A stretch of 64,000 nt of DNA from Anaerocolumna sp. AGMB13025 (GTDB lineage: Bacteria; Bacillota; Clostridia; Lachnospirales; Lachnospiraceae): positions 3,270,501-3,334,500 of the forward strand of contig NZ_CP121445.1 of the NCBI RefSeq assembly GCF_029689925.1, in the 5' to 3' direction. Shown in pieces: positions 18,312 to 25,998 of the stretch; within the stretch, counting starts at the first letter, position 1; every line of letters begins with the position of its first letter. The notes below the pieces were generated by a model. The model worked only from the letters and a program-made list of their open reading frames with translations, did not search any database and was not told where the DNA came from. Both the position numbers and the translations under genes were made by a program.

Positions 18312-19480
18312 AACTAATCCAAGCATTTAAATTAGCAGGAAGAAGTATTATCGGCAGTAAAATGCGTTCCTTTCTTACTATGCTGGGAATGATTATTGGT
18401 GTAACTTCTGTTATAACATTAGTAGGTCTTATGCAGGGTGTAACGAATTATGTTGTATCTACCTTTGCTGATCTTGGGACCAACACCATATCTTTGTCAG
18501 TAACCAATACGGATACTAGGCATGTGGATGTTGACGATATATACAGCTTTGTAAAAGAAAACAATTCCGTAATCCAGGCAGTTACGCCCCAGGTAAACGG
18601 CAGGTATACCGTAAAAAAAGGAACCAATTCATCCTCCAGTTCGGTTGCAGGTGTAGGTGAAGATTTTATTACAATTAATAACCTGAAAGTACAAAGCGGG
18701 CGGTTTATTCAATATGCTGATATAAAAAACCGTTATCAGGGATGTGTTATCGGAACGTATATTGTTAATGAGTTATTTGATGGTATTGCAGCACCAGGCG
18801 ATACCCTTAAGATTAACGGACAACCGTATACAATAATTGGTATCTTGGAAGAAAAAGCAGATTCTACTCAGGGATCCTCTGATGACTGCATTTATATCCC
18901 GTATACCAATGCAGCCAGACTGGCTAAGAACTCTAATATATCCAGCTATACCTTTACAACGAAAGATGCTGATACGGTGGAGGCTGGAAAGAAACTCATT
19001 GATAATTATCTGTATGGCATTATGAAAAATGAAGATTTATATAACATATCTACCATGGCAGAACTTCTTGACCAGGTAAATGAAATGACTGGTATGCTAT
19101 CTTCCATACTTGGAGGAATTGCTGGCATTTCCTTGTTGGTTGCCGGAATCGGAATCATGAATATTATGCTGGTATCGGTAGTGGAACGTACTAAGGAAAT
19201 TGGTATCCGTAAATCCTTAGGGGCTAAGAAGCGGGATATATTAAGTCAGTTTGTAATTGAAGCAGCAACGATTAGTACCATCGGCGGTATCATCGGTATC
19301 TTACTGGGCTGGGTTGCAACCGTTACTCTTGGCAACGCCTTTGGTTTAACAGCCAGCCCTACAACAGGATCCATTATTATGGCCTTTGGGGTATCAGCAG
19401 CGATTGGAATTGGATTCGGTTTTATGCCGGCTAACAAAGCTGCTAAATTAAATCCCATTGATGCATTAAGAAGCGAGTAA
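18308..19480 (+). CDS. FtsX/MacB-like ABC permease
   Basis: Permease of 390 residues with the canonical four-helix MacB layout: one helix at about 20-42 (SFLTMLGMIIGVTSVITL), an extracytoplasmic domain from about 45 to 260, and three C-terminal helices (about 268-292, 322-345, 355-375) with the conserved ERTKEIGIRKSLGAKKRDIL loop quoted here only as RTKEIGIRKSLGA. It overlaps the ATPase gene by 4 nt. With the adaptor upstream it forms a tripartite exporter for peptides, lipopeptides or antibiotics; the SLH protein in the same unit suggests an envelope role. The substrate cannot be told from sequence. Confidence 0.92.
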   Translation: MKLIQAFKLAGRSIIGSKMRSFLTMLGMIIGVTSVITLVGLMQGVTNYVVSTFADLGTNTISLSVTNTDTRHVDVDDIYSFVKENNSVIQAVTPQVNGRYTVKKGTNSSSSSVAGVGEDFITINNLKVQSGRFIQYADIKNRYQGCVIGTYIVNELFDGIAAPGDTLKINGQPYTIIGILEEKADSTQGSSDDCIYIPYTNAARLAKNSNISSYTFTTKDADTVEAGKKLIDNYLYGIMKNEDLYNISTMAELLDQVNEMTGMLSSILGGIAGISLLVAGIGIMNIMLVSVVERTKEIGIRKSLGAKKRDILSQFVIEAATISTIGGIIGILLGWVATVTLGNAFGLTASPTTGSIIMAFGVSAAIGIGFGFMPANKAAKLNPIDALRSE

Positions 19481-19545
19481 AAGTTGGTCTAAAATTCATT
19501 GTCCTTGCTTACAATAGTAATATATAATTTGGACGTGAGGTATAG

Positions 19546-20718
19546 ATGAAGAGGTTTGGAGCGCTTTTTGTAAGTGTTATTTTACTGATGAATACTCTGT
19601 TCTGTGTAAAAGTATATGCAGCGCCGGAGGATAACCAAATGAACATTACCTCCACATCGGCAGTGTTAATTGAAGGTTCTACCGGGTCAATTATTTATGA
19701 GAAGAATAAAGATGAAAAACTGAAACCGGCCAGTATAACTAAAATTATGACATTACTGCTAATCTTTGAAGCAATCGATAGTGGAAAGATAAAACTGACG
19801 GATGAAGTTTCCGTAAGTGAACATGCAGCTTCTATGGGCGGCTCCCAGGTCTATTTAGAGCCTTTTGAGACTCAGACAGTGGATACGATGCTTAAATGTA
19901 TCAGCATAGCAAGTGCCAATGATGCTTCCGTAGCCATGGCAGAAAAGATTGCCGGTTCAGAGGAAGAATTTGTTGCACGAATGAATGCCAGAGCAAAAGA
20001 GCTTGGAATGCTTAATACCCATTTTGTAAATTGCTGCGGTTTGGATGTAGATAATCATTATTCCACAGCTTATGATGTGGCACTTATGTCAAGGGAACTT
20101 ATTACAAAACATCCGGAAATCAGTAATTATTCAACTACCTGGATGGATTCTATTACTCATACAACCAAAAAGGGACAGAGTGAATTTGGCTTAACCAATA
20201 CCAATAAACTGATTAAGCACTATAACGGTATAACCGGATTAAAAACTGGTTCCACCAGCCTGGCAAAATATTGTCTATCCGCTACTGCTAAACGCAACGG
20301 AATGGATTTAATTGCAGTAATTATGGCTGCTCCTGAGACAAAGGTACGTTTTTTTGAGGCTTCCAAACTGCTGGATTATGGATTTGCAAACTGCAGTATT
20401 TACAGGGATGCCAATAAAGATTTACAGGGTGAACCTTTAGAGGTAAAAAAAGGTGTTGCTGCCACAGTAGGATATAAGGTTAAGGATGAATTTTCTTATT
20501 TATGCTTAAAAGGTGTTAATCCTGACGATATTACTAAGGAAATAGCTATATATGATAATGTTACGGCACCAGTTAAGGAAAATGATAAAGTAGGTGAAGT
20601 TACCTATAAATTAGGTGGTAATAAGATAGGAACAGTGGATATCGTAGCCTCAGAAAATATTGCAAAAGCGAAATTCAAAGATTACTTTTTAAAGGCTTTA
20701 AATGAGTTGATTTTGTAA
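19546..20718 (+). CDS. D-alanyl-D-alanine carboxypeptidase (DacF/DacA type)
   Basis: Low-molecular-mass penicillin-binding protein that trims the terminal D-Ala from peptidoglycan stem peptides outside the cell; 390 residues. A signal peptide precedes the cut after KVYA (about residue 25). The serine-hydrolase triad is complete: SxxK is S63-I-T-K66, SxN is in IASANDAS (about 126), and KTG is in LKTGSTS (about 226). A C-terminal beta domain of PBP5 type follows and the end is an amphipathic helix (FKDYFLKALNELIL), the usual peripheral anchor. In spore formers such enzymes near scpAB often act in spore cortex or vegetative wall trimming. Confidence 0.93.
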   Translation: MKRFGALFVSVILLMNTLFCVKVYAAPEDNQMNITSTSAVLIEGSTGSIIYEKNKDEKLKPASITKIMTLLLIFEAIDSGKIKLTDEVSVSEHAASMGGSQVYLEPFETQTVDTMLKCISIASANDASVAMAEKIAGSEEEFVARMNARAKELGMLNTHFVNCCGLDVDNHYSTAYDVALMSRELITKHPEISNYSTTWMDSITHTTKKGQSEFGLTNTNKLIKHYNGITGLKTGSTSLAKYCLSATAKRNGMDLIAVIMAAPETKVRFFEASKLLDYGFANCSIYRDANKDLQGEPLEVKKGVAATVGYKVKDEFSYLCLKGVNPDDITKEIAIYDNVTAPVKENDKVGEVTYKLGGNKIGTVDIVASENIAKAKFKDYFLKALNELIL

Positions 20719-20892
20719 TGACGGTTAATCAAGACCTTATGGCGTCTGCCGCTCACAGATTGTAAATGCGGCGAGATTATTGAGGGTAAAACGAATGAAA
20801 GCCACATAAACCGGAGAATGAAAGCCAAAACAGGCTGTTATGTTAGTTGCTCTCGGGTAGTTAATTTCATAATGAATTTTACTTACTATAGA

Positions 20893-20939
20893 CCACAGGA
20901 AAAGTCTGTGTTATAATTTATAATGGACTTTTTCTGTGG
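20893..20939. repeat. Long stem-loop in the dacF-metallophosphoesterase gap
   Basis: CCACAGGAAAAGTC pairs with GACTTTTTCTGTGG over 14 bp with one G-U pair and a 19-nt A/T loop. It lies in a 330-bp gap. It may terminate dacF transcription, although no T-run follows the stem. Upstream, GAATGAAAGCC occurs twice 24 bp apart (about 20794 and 20818). I see nothing else in the gap. Confidence 0.5.
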
Positions 20940-21048
20940 ATTTGTTAATATATGGATAATATTGAAATATATAATGCTGAAATAAACTAGTTTAGGTTAC
21001 CAATACAACTTTTGAAATAGATTCAGAATATAAGGAATGGAGGTATAC

Positions 21049-21927
21049 ATGACAGGCAATCTAATCACAATTGTAATTTTAGTTTTATTCATAATCTATA
21101 TATGTTATGAAAATAAACATCTTGAAATTACTCAATATACCATTCGTTCAGAACGCATTCCAGAGGAATTTGACGGTGTCCGGCTGGTTATGTTAGCGGA
21201 CCTTCATAATAATAAATTTGGTAAGGATAATAAAAAGTTAATCGATAAAGTGAAAGCAGCAAATCCAGATTATATTCTGGTGGCAGGAGATATGGTAGTA
21301 AGCAGTGAACCGGAGCATCTAGAAATTCCTTATAATCTGCTCTCTGTTTTGGCGAAGGATTATCCGATCTATTATGGACTTGGGAATCATGAACAGAGAC
21401 TGCTGCCAGACGGTACCAACCGGTTTAAGAATTATGCAGAATATAAAAGCAGGCTTACGAAACTGGGAGTCAGGTTTCTTGAAAATGAACGCATTACCAT
21501 AGTAAGACAGGGAAAAGAGATTGCCGTTACGGGTCTTGTTATAGGGATGGATTATTTTAAGAAATTAAAGCAGCCCGAAATGACCCTGGAATATATTCAA
21601 AATTTAGTAGGAATTCCGGAAAATAAATGGTATAATATATTGATTGCACATAACCCGGTTTATTTTAAACTATATGAGGAATGGGGTGCCAACCTCATTG
21701 TTTCCGGTCATCTTCATGGTGGAATTATAAGACTGCCAGGACTTGGAGGTTTTATCTCCCCCCAATATAAATTTATGCCAAAATATGATGCAGGAATGTT
21801 TAAAAATCAAGATACGGTAATGTTAGTTTCAAGAGGGCTGGGACTGCATACCATAAAGCTGCGGGTCAATAACCGGCCTGAGTTAATGGTTATTACTCTT
21901 AATAGCTGTGACAGTAAGAAAAGCTGA
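21049..21927 (+). CDS. Membrane-anchored metallophosphoesterase (YkuE-like)
   Basis: Calcineurin-like phosphoesterase, 292 residues, with one N-terminal membrane helix (about 4-22). Metal-binding motifs are in order: MLADLHNN (DxH), AGDMV (GD), GLGNHEQ (GNHE), IAHNP (H), SGHLHGG (GHxH). All ligands are present, so it should be active. Relatives such as YkuE and the LpxH-like group act on phospholipids or nucleotides at the membrane. The ATG at 21049 is preferred over the one at 21037 because the GGAGG site lies inside the extra four codons of the longer form. It lies 45 bp before the S2P-like gene. Confidence 0.88.
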   Translation: MTGNLITIVILVLFIIYICYENKHLEITQYTIRSERIPEEFDGVRLVMLADLHNNKFGKDNKKLIDKVKAANPDYILVAGDMVVSSEPEHLEIPYNLLSVLAKDYPIYYGLGNHEQRLLPDGTNRFKNYAEYKSRLTKLGVRFLENERITIVRQGKEIAVTGLVIGMDYFKKLKQPEMTLEYIQNLVGIPENKWYNILIAHNPVYFKLYEEWGANLIVSGHLHGGIIRLPGLGGFISPQYKFMPKYDAGMFKNQDTVMLVSRGLGLHTIKLRVNNRPELMVITLNSCDSKKS

Positions 21928-21971
21928 ATTCAGGCAAGCTACAAAAAAGATTAAAAATAATGAGGTGTTTC

Positions 21972-22574
21972 ATGAAAATACAGCTAATCAGGCTGATAGC
22001 CGCTTTCATAGCCGGAGGAATTGTAATGATACTCCATGAATTCCCCAAGGCTTATATTTATAATAGATTAAATCCAAATCAAGACCCCAAAAAGAAAAGA
22101 AATATCTATAAACTTCACCATTATGTTGATCCCATAGGGTTGATCTTATGTATAACCAATCAGGCCGGATTTTCAAAACCTTATATGTATCGCATTAAAG
22201 ATAAGAGAACCAACCTGATACTTGGTATAACCGGTATGATAAGTTTATTCGTGATGTTCTTAGTCAGTATGGCGGTTCTTCGGTTTGGAATCGGCATTAA
22301 TTCCAACTTAAATTATTCAGAAACAATAAGTATTGTTTCGTTAGTACTTCAGTTCATCCTGGTATATATAGCCTTAATCAGCCTCAGTATGTTTATTGTT
22401 AACCTATTTCCGGTTTCAACGTTTGATATGGGTCTATGTATAGCCGGAATATCTCCGTCTAAGTACTTTTTAATTATCCGGAACGACTATTTTATCAAAA
22501 TGGTGCTTTTACTGGTTATTATGTTTCAGTTTATAACCAGTTTCAGTACAGCAATTATGACCTTGTTTTTATAA
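21972..22574 (+). CDS. Degenerate site-2-protease-like (M50) membrane protein
   Basis: A 200-residue membrane protein with four to five helices (about 5-24, 72-100, 115-145, 172-195). It shows the outline of the small M50/S2P family but with altered active site. The HExxH position reads HEFPK, so the second zinc His is Lys. The C-terminal NPxxxxDG-like motif reads NLFPVSTFDMG with the Asp kept. Sequence near YNRLNPNQDPKKKR and KLHHYVDPIG matches the conserved strand before the second motif in such proteins. Proteolysis is therefore doubtful. The ATG at 21972 is chosen because TGAGGTG lies 5 nt upstream. S2P-family genes are commonly found just before scpA in clostridia. Confidence 0.7.
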   Translation: MKIQLIRLIAAFIAGGIVMILHEFPKAYIYNRLNPNQDPKKKRNIYKLHHYVDPIGLILCITNQAGFSKPYMYRIKDKRTNLILGITGMISLFVMFLVSMAVLRFGIGINSNLNYSETISIVSLVLQFILVYIALISLSMFIVNLFPVSTFDMGLCIAGISPSKYFLIIRNDYFIKMVLLLVIMFQFITSFSTAIMTLFL

Positions 22575-22596
22575 CAGCAATTATGACCTTGTTTTT
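22548..22596 (+). repeat. 26-bp-period tandem duplication across a stop codon
   Basis: A 23-nt stretch beginning ACAGCAATTATGACC and ending in a T-run occurs at 22548-22570 and again at 22574-22596. The first copy encodes the last codons of the S2P-like protein and the second lies in the gap before scpA. It looks like a recent slippage duplication. Confidence 0.85.
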
Positions 22597-22645
22597 TAAG
22601 AGGAATTCCGTATTTTAGATTATCAGTAAAAGGGAAGGACAAGCT

Positions 22646-23428
22646 ATGAGTATACCGGTTAAATTAGAAGCTTTTGAAGGACCTTTAGACCTTCTGCTGC
22701 ATCTGATCGATAAAAATAAAGTAAATATCCATGACATACCCATTGCCATCATAACCGAACAATATTTGGAATATATCCAGCTGATGGAAACAAAAAATCT
22801 TGATATTATGAGTGAATTTCTCGTTATGGCGGCTACTTTGATTAATATCAAATCTAAGATGCTGCTGCCAAAAGATGAAACCCGTGAAGAAGAGGAACAA
22901 GATCCAAGACAGGAACTGGTTGAACGCTTACTGGAATATAAGATGTACAAATATATCTCCCTGGATTTAAAGGACCGGGAACTAGACGCTGCCAAAATTC
23001 TATTTAAAGAAGCCACTATCCCAAAGGAAATAGCGGATTACAAAGAAGAAATTGATACGGCAGGCTTGTTATCTGATTTGACCTTAGCGAAATTACATAA
23101 AATATTCGAATCAGTTGTTAAAAAGCAGGTTGATAAAATTGATCCCATCCGTAGTAAATTTGGTAAAATAGAAAAAGAAGAAAGTAATCTTTCTGAAAAA
23201 ATACTTGCAATCCAACAATACGGTATTGCACATAAAACGTTTAGTTTCCGTAAACTTTTACAGGCTCAGTCTGGGAAAATGGAGGTTATTGTAACATTTC
23301 TTGGCGTTTTAGAACTCATAAAAGTCGGGCAGATTGTTATTACACAGCATACTGTATTTGATGATATTATTATAACCTTTACCGTGGATAAGATTACAGA
23401 AGTAGATGATATATTAGTCTTAAATTAG
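22646..23428 (+). CDS. scpA: Segregation and condensation protein A (kleisin)
   Basis: Kleisin subunit of the SMC-ScpAB condensin, 260 residues, the usual size. The N-terminal signature is FEGPLDLLLHLI at about residues 9-20, followed by IHDIPIAIITEQYLEYI and a helical domain that binds the SMC neck. The C-terminal winged helix (FLGVLELIKVGQI) binds the SMC cap. The middle acidic and helical segment recruits ScpB. AGGGAAGGA lies just upstream of the ATG. The scpB gene starts 36 bp later with its own GGAGG site, so the two form one operon. Confidence 0.96.
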   Translation: MSIPVKLEAFEGPLDLLLHLIDKNKVNIHDIPIAIITEQYLEYIQLMETKNLDIMSEFLVMAATLINIKSKMLLPKDETREEEEQDPRQELVERLLEYKMYKYISLDLKDRELDAAKILFKEATIPKEIADYKEEIDTAGLLSDLTLAKLHKIFESVVKKQVDKIDPIRSKFGKIEKEESNLSEKILAIQQYGIAHKTFSFRKLLQAQSGKMEVIVTFLGVLELIKVGQIVITQHTVFDDIIITFTVDKITEVDDILVLN

Positions 23429-23464
23429 GGTCTGATTAAGAAAGAAGTTGTTATTGGAGGAATT

Positions 23465-24034
23465 ATGGAGATAAAGAAACTGGAAGCGGCGATTGAAGCC
23501 ATATTATTTACCATGGGGGAGGCGGTGGAATTAGAACGGATCGCTGCCGCCGTCGAACATGATATGGATACCACCAGAAAAATAATACATAATATGATGG
23601 ATCAATATGAGGAAGAGAACAGGGGAATTAATATCATTGAACTTGACGGAGCCTTCCAGTTGTGTACCAAAGCAGAATTGTACGAAGCTATTATAAAAAT
23701 AGCCCATGTTCCCAAAAAGCATGTCCTAACGGAGGTTTTACTAGAAACTCTGTCTATTATTGCATATAAACAGCCCATCACAAAAATAGAAATTGAAGCG
23801 ATCCGCGGTGTTAAATCGGATCATGCCGTTAATAAATTAATCGAGTATAATCTTGTGTGTGAAGTCGGAAGGATGGATGCCCCGGGAAGGCCAATTCTAT
23901 TTGGTACAACAGAAGACTTCCTTCGGAGCTTCGGAATTCAGTCATTAGAGGATTTACCGGTAGTTAATCCTGAGAAAATCGAAGATTTTAAACTGGAGGC
24001 AGAAGAAGAAATACAATTAAAGCTGGATATTTAA
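23465..24034 (+). CDS. scpB: Segregation and condensation protein B
   Basis: Dimeric winged-helix partner of ScpA in the SMC complex, 189 residues. The N-terminus KKLEAAIEAILFTMGEAVELE, given in part as AAIEAILFTMGE, and the central LLETLSIIAYKQPITKIEIE region, in part IIAYKQPITK, are family signatures, followed by IRGVKSDHAV and GRMDAPGRPILFGTT. The C-terminal acidic tail is the part that contacts ScpA. TTGGAGG is just before the ATG. A strong A/T-rich terminator closes the operon. Confidence 0.96.
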   Translation: MEIKKLEAAIEAILFTMGEAVELERIAAAVEHDMDTTRKIIHNMMDQYEEENRGINIIELDGAFQLCTKAELYEAIIKIAHVPKKHVLTEVLLETLSIIAYKQPITKIEIEAIRGVKSDHAVNKLIEYNLVCEVGRMDAPGRPILFGTTEDFLRSFGIQSLEDLPVVNPEKIEDFKLEAEEEIQLKLDI

Positions 24035-24062
24035 GGATTTGCAAAACTTAACCATATGAAGA

Positions 24063-24113
24063 AAATACTTATTTTTTATATCTTACGGATATAAAAGATA
24101 AGTATTTTTTATT
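24063..24113 (+). terminator. Intrinsic terminator of the scp operon
   Basis: AATACTTAT ... ATATC pairs with GATAT ... ATAAGTATT in a stem of about 18 bp with one bulge or mismatch, a 5-nt loop and a following run of six T. Confidence 0.75.
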
Positions 24114-24138
24114 TTCAAATAAAATAGGACAAACTGGA

Positions 24139-24144
24139 TATAAT
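24139..24144 (+). promoter_or_regulatory. Possible -10 box before gerAA
   Basis: TATAAT lies 42 bp upstream of the gerAA start. No matching -35 is present, and I do not find a convincing sigma-G promoter (CATnnTA with a GnATA -35), although gerA operons are normally sigma-G dependent. Confidence 0.3.
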
Positions 24145-24185
24145 ATGAAAGAGATTTTTAATTTTATACACACGAGGAGGTCTCC

Positions 24186-25706
24186 ATGAGTCTTTTACAT
24201 GATGAACAAAATAGAATAACAGCAGAACTCTCGAAAAAACTGAGTGAAAACATAGATGCCATTAGTGCTTTATTTACAGACTGTGCAGATGTCATAAAGC
24301 GGAAATTAACCGTTGGGGAAGTGAATAAGGTAGATATCTTTTTCTTATATATTGACAATATGATCAATAAGGAGCTGTTAGAGCAGGTTACCATACATGA
24401 GCTTCTCTCAAGCATCGTAGACATGCCGGAGGAGGATCAGTTTGAATACATTAAGGACAAGGGACTTAAAACCCTTGATTTGTCCGAAGTCATTACCATG
24501 AATGAATTGGTAGAGGATGTTCTCTCTGGGGATACGGTTGTACTGATAGACGGTTCGGATAAGGCTTTAAAAGTATCGGTTAGAGGTATGCCAAACCGAG
24601 GGGTCCCCACTAGTGAAAATGAAGTAGCAATCCGAGGCTCCAAAGAAAGCTTTAGTGAAGCCTTTTATATTAACAGAGTACTGCTGCGGCGCAGGATCAA
24701 AGATACCAATTTTAAAATTAAGCAGCTTAAGGTCGGTATCAGATCCCATACGGATGTAGCAATCTGTTATCTGGAAGATGTGGCAAAACCGGAAATCGTA
24801 GGAGAGGTTGAAAAAAGGCTGAAAGAATTTGTAGTAGACGGTATTTTTGACAGCGGCATGTTAGAACAGCTTTCGGAACGGAATGTATACTCCCCCTTTC
24901 CGGAATTTCAATCAACAGAACGGCCGGATAAGGCAGCTTCTGCGATCTTAGAAGGCAGGGTAGTTATCGTTGTTGATAATTCCCCTATAGCATTAATCGT
25001 TCCAACTACTTTAAATTCCTTTTTTCAGGCATCGGATGATTCCTACAGCAGATGGGAAGTGGCTACCTTTACCAGGATATTGAGGTATATAGGCGCTTTT
25101 ATAGCCATGGCCTTTCCCGGTTTATACATTGCCGTTATTAATTACAATGCAGAAGTCCTGACTTCGGCTATGGCTCTTTCCTTTGCTGCAGCGAGGAATG
25201 GAGTACCTTTTTCCGTACTTTTTGAAGTTATTATGATGGAGATTGCTTTTGAAATCCTTTTAGAAGCCGGAGTCAGGCTTCCAGGTCCTATGGGGGGAAC
25301 CCTTAGCATTGTGGGAGGTTTAATTATCGGGGATGCCGCGGTAAATGCCAATTTAGTCAGTCCCATCGTAGTTATTGTTATAGCCCTGACTGCCATAGCC
25401 GCTTTTATGGTTCCAAGTGAACCATTTTCTTCGGCATTTCGGATTGTCAGATATGTAATCATTATTTTATCCGCATTTTTAGGACTGTACGGTTTTATCT
25501 TAGGAATTATGCTGCTAATGATCCATCTGGGTGGATTAAAAAGTTTTGGAATGCCTTATATGGTACCCTTTGCAGCCTCCGGAATTAATGAAGGCACCGA
25601 TACGAAAGATGCCATTATCAGAGCACCTTTAAGAACCTTGAAACGGCGTCCGATTTTTGCTAAAAAAGATGAGCGTGTCAGACTTGTGAAAAATAAGGAT
25701 GAATAA
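24186..25706 (+). CDS. Spore germination protein GerAA-type (nutrient receptor A subunit)
   Basis: A subunit of a GerA-family nutrient germinant receptor of the spore inner membrane, 506 residues. The soluble N-terminal domain (about 1-280) carries the family pattern with VVLIDGSDKALKVSVRGMPNRGV, quoted in part as SVRGMPNRGVPTSENE, and AIRGSKESFSEA. Four to five C-terminal helices lie at about 300-325, 335-360, 385-412 and 425-455, with the conserved RLPGPMGGTLSIVGGL region, here LPGPMGGTLSIVGG. A strong GAGGAGG site precedes the ATG. The next gene, 292 bp away, encodes the other two subunits as one chain. The stretch between shows no gene, only a weak CGAGTG/CACTCG dyad. Confidence 0.94.
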   Translation: MSLLHDEQNRITAELSKKLSENIDAISALFTDCADVIKRKLTVGEVNKVDIFFLYIDNMINKELLEQVTIHELLSSIVDMPEEDQFEYIKDKGLKTLDLSEVITMNELVEDVLSGDTVVLIDGSDKALKVSVRGMPNRGVPTSENEVAIRGSKESFSEAFYINRVLLRRRIKDTNFKIKQLKVGIRSHTDVAICYLEDVAKPEIVGEVEKRLKEFVVDGIFDSGMLEQLSERNVYSPFPEFQSTERPDKAASAILEGRVVIVVDNSPIALIVPTTLNSFFQASDDSYSRWEVATFTRILRYIGAFIAMAFPGLYIAVINYNAEVLTSAMALSFAAARNGVPFSVLFEVIMMEIAFEILLEAGVRLPGPMGGTLSIVGGLIIGDAAVNANLVSPIVVIVIALTAIAAFMVPSEPFSSAFRIVRYVIIILSAFLGLYGFILGIMLLMIHLGGLKSFGMPYMVPFAASGINEGTDTKDAIIRAPLRTLKRRPIFAKKDERVRLVKNKDE

Positions 25707-25998
25707 AATAATATCTGTATGAAACAAGAATATGGGTACAAAATTAAAATAGAAAGATTTATTGAAATTGATTGGTAAGGGTTAGAAGGTATAATGCATA
25801 AGGATACAGCTTAAGAAGGCATTACCAGATTATTAAAGATTAGAGAATAAGTATAGTGCGAGTGTCAAAAGGTCAATTTTGTATTTTGAATGAAATGGTT
25901 TATAGTCCCATTCTGTGTCTTTAAGGTCGTTACTACGATTCAATTTAGCACTCGAATTAAGTATTAGATTTAATTTTTATAGAAAGGCATACTAATAT

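Noticed and set aside
25900..25998. Sigma-G promoter CATACTA just before the fused ger gene
   Set aside because: It lies 4 nt before the start codon within the ribosome-site region, so it cannot be a normal -10.
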